A model generated the notes under the pieces. It made no database searches, had not been told where the DNA came from, and worked only from the letters and a program-made list of their open reading frames with translations. A DNA stretch of 16,481 nucleotides from an uncultured Eubacteriales bacterium (lineage in GTDB: Bacteria > Bacillota > Clostridia > Oscillospirales > CAG-272): contig CAKSER010000035.1 of assembly GCA_934447715.1 (NCBI GenBank), forward strand, positions 1-16,481, in the 5' to 3' direction. The position numbers and the translations under genes are program-made. How positions within the stretch are numbered: the first letter of the stretch is position 1; every line of letters begins with the position of its first letter. Shown in pieces: positions 16,340-16,481 of the stretch.

Positions 16340-16368
16340 ATTATACTATGTTTTGCAGGCATTGTCCA
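16340..16368 (-). promoter_or_regulatory. Sigma-A-type promoter of the dockerin/cell-wall operon
   Basis: On the minus strand TGGACA (16363-16368), a 17-bp spacer and a perfect TATAAT (16340-16345). Predicted transcription begins near 16333. This is one of the best promoters in the window and would drive the lysozyme-like, NAGPA and probably the endonuclease IV-like genes. Confidence 0.72.
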
Positions 16369-16388
16369 CATTTTTGCGAAATTTTACA

Positions 16389-16466
16389 TTTACAGAGGAG
16401 GTATTGTTATGATACAATTGATAGGTGACAAATAAAAAAGAAAATAGACTCCAAAAGTGATATAAT
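16389..16466 (+). promoter_or_regulatory. Tandem rightward promoter-like elements at the window edge
   Basis: The first candidate is TTTACA (16389-16394), an 18-bp spacer and TACAAT (16413-16418) preceded by TGA as an extended -10. The second is an extended -10, TGATATAAT (16458-16466), without a clear -35. Both point out of the window, suggesting a divergently transcribed gene starts just beyond the right end. Confidence 0.45.
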
Positions 16467-16481
16467 GATAATAACCACAAA

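Noticed and set aside
16237..16371. N-terminal extension of the lysozyme-like protein by 45 residues
   Set aside because: It would run through the promoter and leader hairpin and place the signal peptide internally. The ATG at 16236 has a ribosome binding site and starts a normal signal peptide.
16409..16435. An 8-codon ORF (ATG ATA CAA ... TAA) with a textbook AGGAGG at 16396-16401, 7 nt upstream
   Set aside because: No promoter upstream leaves room for a leader, and the same bases fit the spacer and -10 of a rightward promoter. Too short to support as a gene; kept only as a curiosity.

Overview
The window looks like chromosomal DNA from an anaerobic, Gram-positive member of the Clostridia, most likely a gut Ruminococcaceae/Oscillospiraceae-type organism. 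This rests on strong AGGAGG-type ribosome binding sites, moderate GC with AT-rich intergenic regions, sigma-A-like promoters, type I dockerin domains on secreted proteins, a GH95 glycoside hydrolase, and a heterodimeric ABC exporter. The species is an inference. I see no rRNA, tRNA, CRISPR array, transposase, integrase or phage structural gene.

Left part, + strand (1-4939). The window opens inside a large FtsX/MacB-type ABC permease whose N-terminus lies outside. It ends at a strong terminator. A complete P2A-type Ca2+-transporting ATPase follows, with its own terminator. The next gene-free stretch (4842-5171) holds that terminator, a roughly 125 bp element bounded by inverted repeats, and a weak terminator for the opposing operon.

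Middle part. A minus-strand pair runs from 8145 down to 5172: a cytoplasmic GH95 (alpha-L-fucosidase/alpha-L-galactosidase family) enzyme, then a small two-helix membrane protein with an extracytoplasmic Ig-like domain. Back to back with it, on the + strand, is a two-gene heterodimeric ABC exporter (8316-11763). Clear divergent promoters lie between the two units. One exporter subunit has a degenerate Walker B/switch and the other a degenerate signature, so together they should form one canonical and one non-hydrolysing ATP site.

Right part, - strand (11852-16236). From the right end inward there are: a secreted lysozyme-like protein with peptidoglycan-binding and dockerin modules; a secreted phosphodiester-glycosidase (NAGPA) protein with the same peptidoglycan-binding plus dockerin tail; an endonuclease IV-like TIM-barrel protein; and the tRNA adenosine deaminase TadA. 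The first three are tightly spaced (26 and 42 nt gaps) behind a good promoter and are probably co-transcribed. TadA is separated from them by about 117 nt and may be independent. Rightward promoter-like sequences at the right edge suggest that a divergent gene begins just outside the window.

The most system-like feature is the pair of secreted, dockerin-tagged, wall-directed enzymes sharing a homologous tail. They suggest assembly onto a cohesin scaffold that acts on cell-wall polymers rather than plant fibre. No cohesin is present here, so this is a hypothesis.
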